Translations under genes and position numbers: made by a program
NCBI GenBank assembly: GCA_023388965.1
Contig: JAEWFF010000014.1
Location: 1 to 64,000 of the forward strand
DNA from: Pseudomonadota bacterium
GTDB lineage: Bacteria; Pseudomonadota; Alphaproteobacteria; Rhizobiales; Methylopilaceae
Length of the DNA stretch: 64,000 nt
Direction of reading: 5' to 3'
The notes under the pieces: model-generated
Seen by the model: the letters and a program-made list of their open reading frames with translations, nothing else
Told to the model about the DNA's origin: nothing
The model's database searches: none
In this document: in pieces, positions 1-7,128 of the stretch
Layout of the letters: each line of letters opens with the position of its first letter
Numbering within the stretch: position 1 is the stretch's first letter

Positions 1-51
1 CTCCTTAAAAATCCCGATGATCTGCTCTTCAGAGAAGCGGCTGCGCTTCAT
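1..51 (-). CDS. IS3-family transposase OrfA, N-terminal fragment
   Basis: Only the first 17 residues are visible. The residues RFSEEQII mark the helix-turn-helix OrfA subunit of IS3-type transposases, which binds the element ends and is normally joined to the DDE integrase OrfB by programmed frameshifting. The start ATG at 51 follows an AGGAC-containing ribosome site. The gene is cut by the window edge, so intactness cannot be judged. Confidence 0.75.
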   Translation of the reverse strand, partial: MKRSRFSEEQIIGIFKE

Positions 52-115
52 GTCCTGGTCCTCTCAATGGGCCAGAACGAACTTCAATCCGGATTAAACC
101 GCTGGGGCAACGTCA
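1..115 (-). mobile_element. Left-truncated IS3-family insertion sequence end (cut by window edge)
   Basis: The minus strand opens a transposase frame whose first 17 codons read MKRSRFSEEQIIGIFKE, the characteristic amino terminus of IS3-family OrfA proteins. The rest lies outside the window. Upstream of the start, the sequence TGACGTTGCCCCAGCGG (minus strand, ending at 115) looks like an IS terminal inverted repeat, since many IS3 members begin with TGA. Position 115 is therefore my estimate of the element boundary. The other end, the target duplication and the family subgroup cannot be seen here. Confidence 0.75.
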
Positions 116-191
116 GCTGCGTTCCGACAGCCTTCGGCATATCGAGAGGGTGTCATGTCTGGACAGTCGCCGGCATGAGAGGTTTTTGAAA

Positions 192-1568
192 TTACACGAC
201 GGCCTTCGCAGCGAGCGATGGTTGCGAAATCAGGTTGGCGAGCAGCGTAAGGCCATCTTCGAGGTCGCCGCGATCGGGAGCTACACCCAGTGAAATCCGG
301 ACGGCTTCGATCGGGGCGGACACCGTCGCGAAAGCAGCGCTCGGAACGATGGAGACGCCGGCGCGATCGGCGTGCTCCGCGAAATCCGGCGCGCGCCAAT
401 GATCGGGCAGCGACAGCCACAGATGATGGCCGAACGGATCCGCCTCGAACTTGAATCCTTCGAGTATGGACGATGCAAGCTTCTGACGCTCGACGTTCTC
501 GGTGGAGATCGACTTCGCCATCTCGTCGAGAAAACCCTCGGCGATCCACCGGCTCGCAAGTGCCGACATGAGAGGCGGCGCCATCAGGATCGTTGCACGC
601 AGAATGCCCGCCAGCCGCAGCGCTTTCGCTGCCGACGGGGCGATCACATACGCCACCCTCAAGGCGGGAGAGGCGCATTTCGACAATGTCGCGATATGCC
701 AGGTGATGTCCGGTGCCAGTTCGGCAAAGGCGACCGTCCGCTCGGGGTGGAGCGGCGCATAGGGGTCATCCTCGATGATCAGGACATTGTGGTTACGTGC
801 AATCGCCGCCAGGGAACGGCGGCGGTCTTCCGGCAGTGTGGCGGTTGTCGGATTGTCAATACTCGGGATGACATAGAGCGCCTTGGGCCGGCGCTCGCGG
901 CACGCCCTCTCGAACGCGTCGGGAATGATGCCGAACTCGTCCATGTCGAGCGGCTCGACCGTCAGGCCCTTCTGGATGGCGACGGCCTTGAGCCCCGGAT
1001 AGGTCATTGCTCCGGCAGCCACCACATCGCCGCGGTCCAGAAGCAATTCGCAAATGCCGAACAGGGCACATTGCGCGCCGCCGGTCACGACGAGCCGGTC
1101 CGGCGTCACTCCCTCGATGCGCGCTCCAAGCCAGCTTGCAGCGGCCGACCGGTCCGGCTCGGAACCGGTGCTTTCCTGATAGTGAAGGTGGAGCAAGCCC
1201 TTCTGGCTGCCGAGCACCCTTGAGATGCCCGCGGGAAAGATCGTCCGGAAATCGACGGCGGCCGGCTGCGGCGGAATATTCATGCTGAGATCGACGAGAG
1301 CGGATGGCTGGCTTCCGCTATCTCCGTCCAGCGTTTCGCGGATGAATGTTCCACGCCCGGCCTGCGCCGCAACAAGGCCGCGCCGCCGGGCCTCGTTGAA
1401 GGCACGGGTGACCGTCGTCAGATCGACGCCGAGCGCTTCGGCGATGGCTCTCTGGGCGGGCAGGCGTTCGCCGCGCGCGACCCGGCCGGACCGGATGTCT
1501 GCCTCCAATGCCTCGACGATCCCGAGATATTTCATCCGGGCGGTTTCGACGAGCCGCGGCTTCCACAT
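192..1568 (-). CDS. MocR-type regulator: GntR winged helix fused to aminotransferase domain
   Basis: This 458-residue protein has an N-terminal GntR winged helix-turn-helix (about residues 10-78) and a class I aminotransferase-like domain (about 95-445). The PLP fold is well kept: NP at 239-240, EDDPY at 266-270, and the expected Schiff-base lysine K297 in the SK-x6-RVAY context. MocR/GabR proteins use the aminotransferase domain as a sensor of PLP or amino compounds rather than for transamination, and they bind DNA as head-to-tail dimers. It is transcribed away from the acyl-CoA-dehydrogenase-like gene. The gap between them holds ATGTATGG direct repeats 33 bp apart, a plausible autoregulatory operator. 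The effector is unknown. Confidence 0.88.
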   Translation of the reverse strand: MWKPRLVETARMKYLGIVEALEADIRSGRVARGERLPAQRAIAEALGVDLTTVTRAFNEARRRGLVAAQAGRGTFIRETLDGDSGSQPSALVDLSMNIPPQPAAVDFRTIFPAGISRVLGSQKGLLHLHYQESTGSEPDRSAAASWLGARIEGVTPDRLVVTGGAQCALFGICELLLDRGDVVAAGAMTYPGLKAVAIQKGLTVEPLDMDEFGIIPDAFERACRERRPKALYVIPSIDNPTTATLPEDRRRSLAAIARNHNVLIIEDDPYAPLHPERTVAFAELAPDITWHIATLSKCASPALRVAYVIAPSAAKALRLAGILRATILMAPPLMSALASRWIAEGFLDEMAKSISTENVERQKLASSILEGFKFEADPFGHHLWLSLPDHWRAPDFAEHADRAGVSIVPSAAFATVSAPIEAVRISLGVAPDRGDLEDGLTLLANLISQPSLAAKAVV

Positions 1569-1582
1569 GGCGCTCTCTCAAT

Positions 1583-1623
1583 ATGTATGGTTTGTCAGCC
1601 TGCAATCTATCTATCATGTATGG
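1583..1623. promoter_or_regulatory. Direct repeats ATGTATGG, 33 bp apart (candidate MocR operator)
   Basis: ATGTATGG occurs at 1583-1590 and again at 1616-1623, each followed by a TTG-like extension. The first copy lies 15 bp before the start codon of the MocR-type regulator. MocR-family regulators such as Bacillus GabR bind direct repeats separated by about three helical turns, which is the spacing seen here. Assignment to this regulator is inference. Confidence 0.5.
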
Positions 1624-1720
1624 CTTGCGCTGCAAAGCGGCGCAGAAGCCATCATGAATGGGCAGGAGATGGGCTGCCAGGCGCCTCCATATGCGCTGGA
1701 CAATGGTGCGATCGTGTTTT

Positions 1721-1756
1721 ATGTATGCTTATATGCCGTACACGATAAGCGTACAT
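1721..1756. promoter_or_regulatory. Inverted repeat ATGTATGCTTAT / ATAAGCGTACAT
   Basis: Two 12-bp arms at 1721-1732 and 1745-1756 are inverted copies with one mismatch, separated by 12 bp. Each arm contains the same ATGTA core found in the direct repeats 100 bp away. The site lies about 205 bp before the acyl-CoA-dehydrogenase-like gene. It is a likely regulator-binding site, and the binding protein is inferred only from proximity. Confidence 0.45.
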
Positions 1757-1962
1757 TATATTGAGCTCCTGCCGGCACCTGCCCCGGGCGGCATCGGGTT
1801 CCGGGCAAACCAATCAACGGTCACGACCATGGTGCAGACTTCGCAACGCCAATACAGATGCAGCACCAGCCTCCCGACAGGCCGCATTCCCGCGCTCGTA
1901 ACGCCGATGCTTGGTGTATTGACTGGACGACCTGTCGCCGCCCGTCAATGTGAGCAAAGAAA

Positions 1963-3048
1963 ATGAACATTCGTGCCTCGCTTCCAGCACCGTTCGCCGA
2001 GTGGATTGCCGCGTCTGCAAACGGCATCGATACCGGAGCAATTCCTTCGTCATCGATTCTGCCGCGGCTCGTTGAGGCGGAGCTCGTCGGCATCGGCGTT
2101 CCTCGCGACATGGGCGGCCTGGGCGGCGATATCGCCGAAGGCGTTGCGGCAATCGCGGCCGTCGCGGAAGAATCGCTGGCTGCGGCTTTCGTGCTGTGGG
2201 GACATCGATCCTACATTGAATTATTGCTTCGTTCCGATGCCCGGCAGCTTCGGGAGCAGAGTCTCCCCGATCTTCTCGCCGGCAAGGTTGCGGGCGCATC
2301 GGCGCTGTCCAATGTGATGAAGTTTCTCGTCGGCATGGAGCCTCTCCAGATCTCGTCGCGCATCGACGGCGATTTTCTCGTCCTCGACGGGAAGATGCCC
2401 TGGGTAACAAATCTGCGCAGAGACGGATTTCAGGTCGCGGCGGCGGTCGATAACGCCCAAGGGGGCAACCCCATCATCGTCTCGCTCCATCATGACGATA
2501 TTGGTCTTGAGCGTTCGGACGATCTCGACCTTCTCGGCATGCGCTCTACCGATACGGCCGCAATAAGCCTATCGGGCGTACGTATTGGCAAGGAGCGGAT
2601 CATCGCCGGCGATGCTGGCCAATGGCTGCCCACGGTACGGCCGGCCTTCGCCGGCCTTCAATGCGGGATGTCGATCGGGCTTGCGCGCAGAGCCGTCACT
2701 GAAGCCGAAAAAGAGACAGGCGCCGGCGGCGCTGTTCTTGCGGAGCCGATCGCCGAACTCAAGCTGCGTCTGGGCCGTGCAGAAGCATCCCTGTTTGCGG
2801 GACTGCGATCCGGATCGTTCGTGGCAGACGCGCCCTCCCTGTTCGATCTTCGAATTGCATTTGCAGACATGGTTGCAGAGGCGGTCTTGCTGGAACTTCA
2901 GGCGTCCGGCGGAAGAGCCTATCTGGCAGGCCCCGGTGATGATTTCGCTCGCCGCTGGCGAGAGGCCGCCTTTATCCCTGTAGTGACGCCGAGCATCGTG
3001 CAGTTGAAAACCACGCTGCGCAAGGTGCGAGAGAACGCCAGCGGATAA
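1963..3048 (+). CDS. Acyl-CoA dehydrogenase-like flavoprotein
   Basis: This 361-residue protein fits the acyl-CoA dehydrogenase superfamily layout. There is a helical N-terminal domain (to about 120, with VEAELVGIGVPRDMGGLGG typical of the entry helix and loop), a beta-barrel middle domain (about 120-230), and a helical C-terminal domain. It is nearest in style to the SfnB/DszC-like flavin-dependent branch, and the usual catalytic glutamate region is not obvious, so a monooxygenase role is as likely as dehydrogenation. It is divergent from a MocR regulator and probably controlled by it. It is slightly shorter than the usual 380-400 residues. The substrate is unknown. Confidence 0.7.
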   Translation: MNIRASLPAPFAEWIAASANGIDTGAIPSSSILPRLVEAELVGIGVPRDMGGLGGDIAEGVAAIAAVAEESLAAAFVLWGHRSYIELLLRSDARQLREQSLPDLLAGKVAGASALSNVMKFLVGMEPLQISSRIDGDFLVLDGKMPWVTNLRRDGFQVAAAVDNAQGGNPIIVSLHHDDIGLERSDDLDLLGMRSTDTAAISLSGVRIGKERIIAGDAGQWLPTVRPAFAGLQCGMSIGLARRAVTEAEKETGAGGAVLAEPIAELKLRLGRAEASLFAGLRSGSFVADAPSLFDLRIAFADMVAEAVLLELQASGGRAYLAGPGDDFARRWREAAFIPVVTPSIVQLKTTLRKVRENASG

Positions 3049-3062
3049 ATCAAGGTACTGAC

Positions 3063-3125
3063 ATGACCTACGACAATATGTCCGGCGCGGGCACCGGCGG
3101 CACCCGCAACATATCCGGCACCTGA
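3063..3125 (+). pseudogene. Possible 20-codon remnant after the flavoprotein gene
   Basis: Fourteen bases after the preceding stop, an ATG opens a 20-codon frame beginning MTYDNMSGAG and ending in TGA. It could be the first codons of a former downstream operon gene cut off by the rearrangement that also damaged the neighbouring cbb3 locus, or it could be chance. No family is recognisable. Confidence 0.2.
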
Positions 3126-3165
3126 TCGTCCTTCAGGTCAATGAATGTTCCGCCGTGAACCTCCT

Positions 3166-3357
3166 TCAGGGGCGCGGCCGTTCCGCAATTGGATTTTCGC
3201 CGAAGACTGCAGTCGAATCCTCGTCGTCCATAAGAATCCGTTCGCCTGCGCCGTCCAGATCCTCGTATTGACCGCTTCTCAGGGCCCAGAGAAAGGCTCC
3301 GAGACTGGCGAGGCCAAAGAGCAGCGCAAGGGGGATGAGATAGACAAGCACGTTCAT
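3166..3357 (-). CDS. ccoS: cbb3-type cytochrome oxidase assembly protein CcoS
   Basis: This is a 63-residue protein with one N-terminal membrane helix (about residues 3-27, VLVYLIPLALLFGLASLGAF) followed by WALRSGQYEDLDG and an acidic IL-DDED segment, the signature of CcoS/FixS. CcoS is needed for cofactor insertion into cbb3 oxidase. Its ATG overlaps the stop of the ccoI remnant (ATGA), the normal coupling in ccoGHIS operons. It appears intact but orphaned, because the oxidase genes it serves are deleted at this locus. It may still act if another cbb3 cluster exists elsewhere. Confidence 0.88.
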   Translation of the reverse strand: MNVLVYLIPLALLFGLASLGAFLWALRSGQYEDLDGAGERILMDDEDSTAVFGENPIAERPRP

Positions 3358-3602
3358 GCCGAACGGCTTTCGGGATGAAGTCCCATGGCGGACGCACCAT
3401 CCGGTTCGGCCGGGGAAACCTTCCGGCCGGTCCTGAGCAAACGCAGCGCATTTGCAGTGACGAGCAGCGATGAGCCCGACATGGCTATCGCGGCGATCAG
3501 CGGGGTGACATGGCCGAGAACGGCGATGGGAACCGCGATGACATTGTAGGCGATGGCAAGGCCGATATTCTGACGGATCAGCCGTCCAGCCCGTACGGAT
3601 AC
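3354..3602 (-). pseudogene. ccoI: 3' remnant of ccoI (FixI copper P-type ATPase)
   Basis: In the frame that ends at 3354, the conceptual translation runs RAGRLIRQNIGLAYNVIAV, then PIAVLGHVTPLIAAIAMSGSS, then LLVTANALRLLRTGR. This is the last two membrane helices and tail of FixI/CcoI copper-exporting ATPases. About 80 residues of an expected roughly 720-750 remain. The upstream end is fused at about 3596-3605 to ccoN sequence in another frame, so no functional ATPase can be made. The ccoI-ccoS overlap downstream is preserved. Confidence 0.85.
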
Positions 3603-4122
3603 TCTGGGTGATGCCGAGCAGATAGCCGGTTGCCGCCATTACGATGAAAAACTGGTAGCCCCAGAACACGAACCAGGAGAGGTTGCCGCCGAACAGGCGT
3701 GCACGGCATGTACGCTGCACGACATAGAAGGAAGTGGCGATCAGGATGTTGCCGCCGAAGGCGAACACCACGCCCGACGTATGTAATGGTCTCAGGCGAC
3801 CGAAATTGAGCCAGGGCTCGAGATTGAGATCTGGAAAGGCAAGCTGCGCGGCGATGGCCACGCCGGCGAGAAAGCCGACAACAGCCCAGAACACCGTGGC
3901 GATGACGCCGTAGCGGATCGGCCCGTCCATATAGGCCGATTGATCGACCGGCGCTTCAGGCTCGAAGCTCGTGTTCCGCATGAGGACGAGGGTGAAGGCC
4001 GCCAGCGTGAAAAACGCGATCCACATATGCTGCCGGAACGCGTCGTCGACCGCGAAGCCAGCACTGAAAAGCGCAACGAGACTCAGCAGCGCCGAGAGGG
4101 CGATCTCGCTTCCGTACTTCAT
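3597..4122 (-). pseudogene. ccoN: 5' remnant of ccoN (cbb3 oxidase catalytic subunit)
   Basis: From ATG at 4122, behind a strong AGGAGGG site, about 175 residues match the start of CcoN. There are several membrane helices, the heme-ligand histidine in RPLHTSGVVFAFGGN, and FVFWGYQFFIVMAATGYLLG. The homology stops right after GITQS and passes into ccoI sequence. The reading frame stays open by chance to 3166, giving a 361-residue frame that looks like one gene but is a chimera of ccoN, frameshifted ccoI and ccoS. CcoN normally has about 480-540 residues, so the binuclear-centre ligands are lost. ccoO, ccoQ, ccoP, ccoG and ccoH are absent. Confidence 0.88.
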
Positions 4123-4320
4123 GAACCGGTTTCCCTCCTCATATCGCAACCCCAGCCCGACACCGGACAGCACCGTGCGTTTGCAGGCAGCCCATCGGTC
4201 CCGGCGGGCACCAATTGCATGGAGGCCGATCCGCTTGTGCGGTGCGCACACGCTTCCCGGCGGGGCCGAACGCCCCTCATTGTTTTGAACGCTTCCATAC
4301 TATTATTGCGTTCGCACACG

Positions 4321-4343
4321 CATACAATGCGACAAATTGTATG
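4321..4343. promoter_or_regulatory. Inverted repeat CATACAAT-N7-ATTGTATG upstream of the ccoN remnant
   Basis: Perfect 8-bp arms lie at 4321-4328 and 4336-4343, about 200 bp upstream of the ccoN start. The arms share the ATAC/GTAT core with the palindrome at 4584-4611 and with the repeats at 1583-1756. It is a likely repressor or activator site. No FNR/FixK-type TTGAT-N4-ATCAA box was found, although cbb3 operons usually have one. Confidence 0.45.
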
Positions 4344-4583
4344 GCATATTCAGCGTGACCAGCGTCATCCCGGAGATGCGCAATGGCTGCCGGACCCTGA
4401 TGGGCGTCGGAGGCCGGCGCCGAATCCGGCCAGTGCCACATCTGGCCCGGCGGCGGTCACAGGCTGACGTGTGATTGGTTTTAGCTGTCTAAATAACCCT
4501 CTAGCTGCTCAGGCCGCATGTGGAGTCTTTGGCCGCAGCTGCGGCATCCTGTCAGCCGATGCCCCGCAATCTGTTCTTGTAGC

Positions 4584-4611
4584 GTATGGCTATATTCCAT
4601 ACATTGTATGG
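4584..4611. promoter_or_regulatory. Overlapping GTATGG/CCATAC palindromes upstream of DUF983 gene
   Basis: CCATACATTGTATGG at 4597-4611 is a perfect odd-length palindrome with a central T at 4604. A further GTATGG at 4584-4589 pairs with CCATAC at 4597-4602 across 7 bp, giving three half-sites in 28 bp. The array sits about 115-145 bp before the DUF983 start codon, in a promoter-like AT-rich patch. This is the clearest member of the motif family in this part of the window. Confidence 0.5.
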
Positions 4612-4726
4612 TGCTCGGAAAGGGCCTGTACGCTTTGCCGGATGATGCGTTCGGTCGGTTCGCAGTCCTGTTCGGGCATCTGCTCTGTCGCGGAAAGCGC
4701 GAGGAGCGCCGGAAGGAAGGTGGGCA

Positions 4727-5170
4727 ATGACGATGACGACAACACCTGGGAGTGCTCATTCCCGCGATGTTCTCAATTCGGCCCTGAGGGGCGCGCGCAA
4801 CCGCTGCCCGCATTGCGGCGAAGGCCGACTTTTCCGGCAATTCCTCAAAGTGAACAACCATTGCCCGGAATGCAGCGAGGCGCTCTATCATCACCGTGCG
4901 GACGATGCGTCGCCTTATGTTGTCATCACGATCGTCGGACATATCGTCGTCGGGGCCATGCTCTTCGTCGAAAAGGCCTGGGCGCCGGATATGTGGATTC
5001 ATGCGGCGATGTGGGTGCCGCTGACCATTGTGCTATCGCTCATGATGATGCAGCCGATCAAAGGTGCGTTGATCGGCGTGCAATGGGCTCTGCGTATGCA
5101 TGGCTTCGATCCGGCTTCGTCCGACGCGCTGGAAAAGCCGCCTGCCTCGGTGCCCGCACTATCCGGTTAA
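4727..5170 (+). CDS. DUF983 family zinc-ribbon membrane protein
   Basis: This 147-residue protein has an N-terminal zinc ribbon made of C27-x2-C30 (CPHCGEGRLF) and C46-x2-C49 (CPEC), followed by two hydrophobic helices (about 67-85 and 92-112). That is the DUF983 layout. DUF983 proteins are frequent beside aerobic respiration genes in alphaproteobacteria, but their role is not established. The ATG at 4727 follows GGAAGGTGGG. It faces the SDR gene, with a hairpin between them. Proximity to a broken cbb3 locus is suggestive only. Confidence 0.85.
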   Translation: MTMTTTPGSAHSRDVLNSALRGARNRCPHCGEGRLFRQFLKVNNHCPECSEALYHHRADDASPYVVITIVGHIVVGAMLFVEKAWAPDMWIHAAMWVPLTIVLSLMMMQPIKGALIGVQWALRMHGFDPASSDALEKPPASVPALSG

Positions 5171-5190
5171 TACGGCGCTCTGAACCGCAT

Positions 5191-5223
5191 GCGAAGCACG
5201 GGCTTGTGTGACCTGTGCTTCGC
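5191..5223. terminator. Hairpin between convergent DUF983 and SDR genes
   Basis: Perfect 9-bp arms GCGAAGCAC (5191-5199) and GTGCTTCGC (5215-5223) enclose a 15-nt loop, 20 bp after the DUF983 stop. There is no clear U tract. It is a plausible bidirectional transcript end for the two convergent genes. Confidence 0.4.
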
Positions 5224-5257
5224 CTGCGTCAAGACAGAGAGAGATGGCAGGCAGCGC

Positions 5258-6040
5258 TCAGGCGATGCTTTCGACGATGCCGCCCTCGACCCGCAATGCG
5301 GCGCCGGTGGTGGCGCTGGCCTGGGGCGAGGCGGCATAGACGCTCATCGCCGCCACTTCTTCGGGCTCCGCGAAGCGCCCGAGCAGGCCGGAAGGACGGT
5401 TTTCGCGCAGGAAGAGCGTCTCCATCTCGTCCACGCTGACGCCGCGTTCCTGCGCGAGCTCGCGCATCATCGCGACGGCGCCTTCGGTGCGCGTCGGCCC
5501 GGGCAGGATGCTGTTGACGGTCACGCCGCTGCCCGCGAGCGCCTTGGCAAGCCCGCGCGCCACGGCTTGCACCGCCGCTTTGCTGACGCCGTAATGAACC
5601 ATCTCGACGGGAATGTTCAGGGCGGATTCGCTGGAGATGAACTGGATGCGCCCCCAGCCGCGCTCGCGCATGCCCTTGGCGTAGTGACGCGCCAGGCGCA
5701 CGCCGCTCATGACGTTGACCTGGAAGATCTCGTCCCAGTCGGCATCGGTGATGTCGAAGAATTCCTTGCCGCCATAGATGCCGAGATTGTTGACGAGGAT
5801 GTCGGCGGAGGGCACTGCGGCGATGAGCGCTTCCACGCCTTCGGGCGTGCCCGCATCGGCAACGACGCCGCGCACATTGGGGCTTCCGATCTTCTTCAGC
5901 GCTGCATCGACGCTGTCCTGCGACCGGCCGACGACCGCGATCTGCGCGCCGGCTTCGGCAAGACCGGCGGCGATGGCCCGCCCGATTCCTCCGGTGGAGC
6001 CCGTAACCACGGCGGTCTTTCCTGAAAGGTCGATATGCAT
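5258..6040 (-). CDS. Short-chain dehydrogenase/reductase (SDR)
   Basis: This 260-residue classical SDR binds NAD(P) through the TGSTGGIG motif at residues 13-20. NNLG at 84-87, the catalytic serine in ISSES (135-139) and Y150-x3-K154 complete the active site. C-terminal GLLGRFAEPEEVAAMSVYAAS and the glycine-rich end are typical. It is last in a minus-strand group FAH-VOC-SDR and is probably a catabolic alcohol or hydroxyacid dehydrogenase. The substrate cannot be read from the sequence. The 48-bp gap to the VOC gene suggests co-transcription. Confidence 0.88.
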   Translation of the reverse strand: MHIDLSGKTAVVTGSTGGIGRAIAAGLAEAGAQIAVVGRSQDSVDAALKKIGSPNVRGVVADAGTPEGVEALIAAVPSADILVNNLGIYGGKEFFDITDADWDEIFQVNVMSGVRLARHYAKGMRERGWGRIQFISSESALNIPVEMVHYGVSKAAVQAVARGLAKALAGSGVTVNSILPGPTRTEGAVAMMRELAQERGVSVDEMETLFLRENRPSGLLGRFAEPEEVAAMSVYAASPQASATTGAALRVEGGIVESIA

Positions 6041-6088
6041 GGTATATGTACTTTTCTGAATTGTCGGTTGCGATAGGGGTGCCGTCGC

Positions 6089-6919
6089 TCAGTCCGTCAG
6101 GGTAATGACGGTTCCCCATGGATCGGTGAGGCGTTCTGCGCCGCCGGTGCGCTGCAGAAGGGCGTCGCGTTCGGAGGGCGCAACACGCACCGTGATTTCG
6201 GCCAGCCCCGCAGCGGAGGGATCGTGCCGCCCGGCGCCGCGGCTGTTCCAGATATTGCCGGCAAGCTGGTGGTGATAACCGCCGCTGCCGAAGAAGCTCG
6301 CGCCAGGATAGCGGCTTGCGACATCGAAGCCGAGGACATCGCTGTAGAAGCGCTCGGCCTCCGCCGTGTCGCCCACCTGCAGGTGAACGTGGCCGATGCT
6401 GCCGCCCTGCGGGAAGCCCTCCCATTGGGTGCCCTCGGCCGCCTTCAGCAGGTCCTGCGCGTCGAGCGGCTCCGTCGCCATGTGGATGTCGCCATCGGAA
6501 TTGCGCCAACGGGAGACCGGACGGTCGGCATAGATTTCGATGCCGTTGCCTTCAGGGTCGGCGAGATAGAGCGCTTCGCTGACGATGTGATCCGACGCGC
6601 CCTGAAGCGGCACGCGTGTCTCGATGGCATGGGCGAGCCAGCGGCCGAGATCCGCACGCGAAGGCATCAGGAAGGCGGTGTGAAAGAGGCCCGCCTGCCG
6701 CCGGTCGCGCGGCGTCAGTTCAGGATCGCCATCGAGCTTCAGCAATGGCGTGGCGCCCACCCCGAGCGTGACGCTGCCGTCTTCCTTCGCGAGCGGGAAC
6801 AGGCCGAGGATGCGCCGGTAGAAATCCGAAACCGCATCGAGATCGCGCACGTTCAGCCGGACGGTGCCGATGCGCAGTGGCGCGCGTTCCATCTCGAAAT
6901 GATCGTTGGCTTTGGTCAT
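6089..6919 (-). CDS. Two-domain VOC (glyoxalase/extradiol dioxygenase fold) protein, CatE-like
   Basis: This 276-residue protein contains two vicinal-oxygen-chelate modules (about 15-135 and 158-270). The first begins RIGTVRLNVRDLDAVSDFYRRILGL and the second SIGHVHLQVGDTAEAERFYSDVLGF. Candidate metal ligands include H at the start of each module and the E of GIEIYAD. It resembles the CatE branch, whose members include catechol 2,3-dioxygenase activity, but the family also contains isomerases and lyases. The ATG at 6919 follows GGAGGGAGG. Lying between a FAH-family hydrolase and an SDR, it probably belongs to an aromatic or keto-acid breakdown route. Confidence 0.78.
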   Translation of the reverse strand: MTKANDHFEMERAPLRIGTVRLNVRDLDAVSDFYRRILGLFPLAKEDGSVTLGVGATPLLKLDGDPELTPRDRRQAGLFHTAFLMPSRADLGRWLAHAIETRVPLQGASDHIVSEALYLADPEGNGIEIYADRPVSRWRNSDGDIHMATEPLDAQDLLKAAEGTQWEGFPQGGSIGHVHLQVGDTAEAERFYSDVLGFDVASRYPGASFFGSGGYHHQLAGNIWNSRGAGRHDPSAAGLAEITVRVAPSERDALLQRTGGAERLTDPWGTVITLTD

Positions 6920-7128
6920 GGCCGGCCTCCCTCCGGACGACGCATTGGTGCGTGTCTGCAGAGAAGAAGATGGTGCCTGCCGCGCCAGAAATAATCCTGA
7001 CGCACGGAAGTTAATTGCTTCCGATCAGGAAATTATATCGCCGACGGGCTCTCCATTATGCGCGAATTATTCCGGCCTGAGAGTATCGAGACGGCGGCGC
7101 GAGCCGCCGTCTCGGCCTATACAGGCGG
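6920..7128. other. Intergenic region with 11-bp GC hairpin
   Basis: These 209 bp separate the FAH gene from the VOC gene on the minus strand. A perfect 11-bp stem GAGACGGCGGC / GCCGCCGTCTC (7088-7098 and 7103-7113) with a GCGA tetraloop starts 15 bases past the FAH stop. It lacks a clear U tract. It may end or stabilise the FAH transcript, leaving a separate promoter for VOC-SDR in the AT-rich stretch around 6985-7075. Confidence 0.5.
7088..7113 (-). terminator. Strong hairpin downstream of FAH gene
   Basis: An 11-bp perfect stem with a GNRA-type tetraloop (GCGA on the + strand) lies immediately downstream of the FAH stop codon. No run of U follows on the minus strand, so it is either a weak intrinsic terminator or an mRNA-end protector. 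Confidence 0.45.

Larger units (their letters stand above)
1569..1962. other. Divergent intergenic region between regulator and flavoprotein gene
   Basis: This 394-bp gap holds the promoters of both divergent genes and the two ATGTA-type repeat arrays annotated separately. It is visibly more AT-rich than its flanks around 1580-1625 and 1711-1765. I see no convincing small gene in it. Open frames here lack ribosome sites and have shadow-like composition. Confidence 0.6.
4123..4726. other. 600-bp intergenic region between ccoN remnant and DUF983 gene
   Basis: The region carries two palindromic motif arrays (4321-4343 and 4584-4611) and the ribosome site of each divergent gene. Open frames of 60-175 codons exist but have no ribosome site, no family resemblance, and read as shadows or noise. 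The stretch is compatible with an old divergent promoter plus sequence debris from the rearrangement. Confidence 0.5.

Noticed and set aside
3166..4251. Single 361-codon membrane protein gene
   Set aside because: The translation is a chimera. ccoN sequence stops abruptly, ccoI sequence follows out of frame, and ccoS has its own coupled start. It is annotated as two remnants plus ccoS.
4240..4360. FNR/FixK anaerobox expected upstream of ccoN
   Set aside because: No TTGAT-N4-ATCAA-like site was found on either strand. The only symmetric element is the CATACAAT/ATTGTATG repeat.
4518..4730. 70-codon + strand frame before the DUF983 gene
   Set aside because: No ribosome site, no family, and it runs through the palindromic operator-like array. 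It is treated as intergenic.
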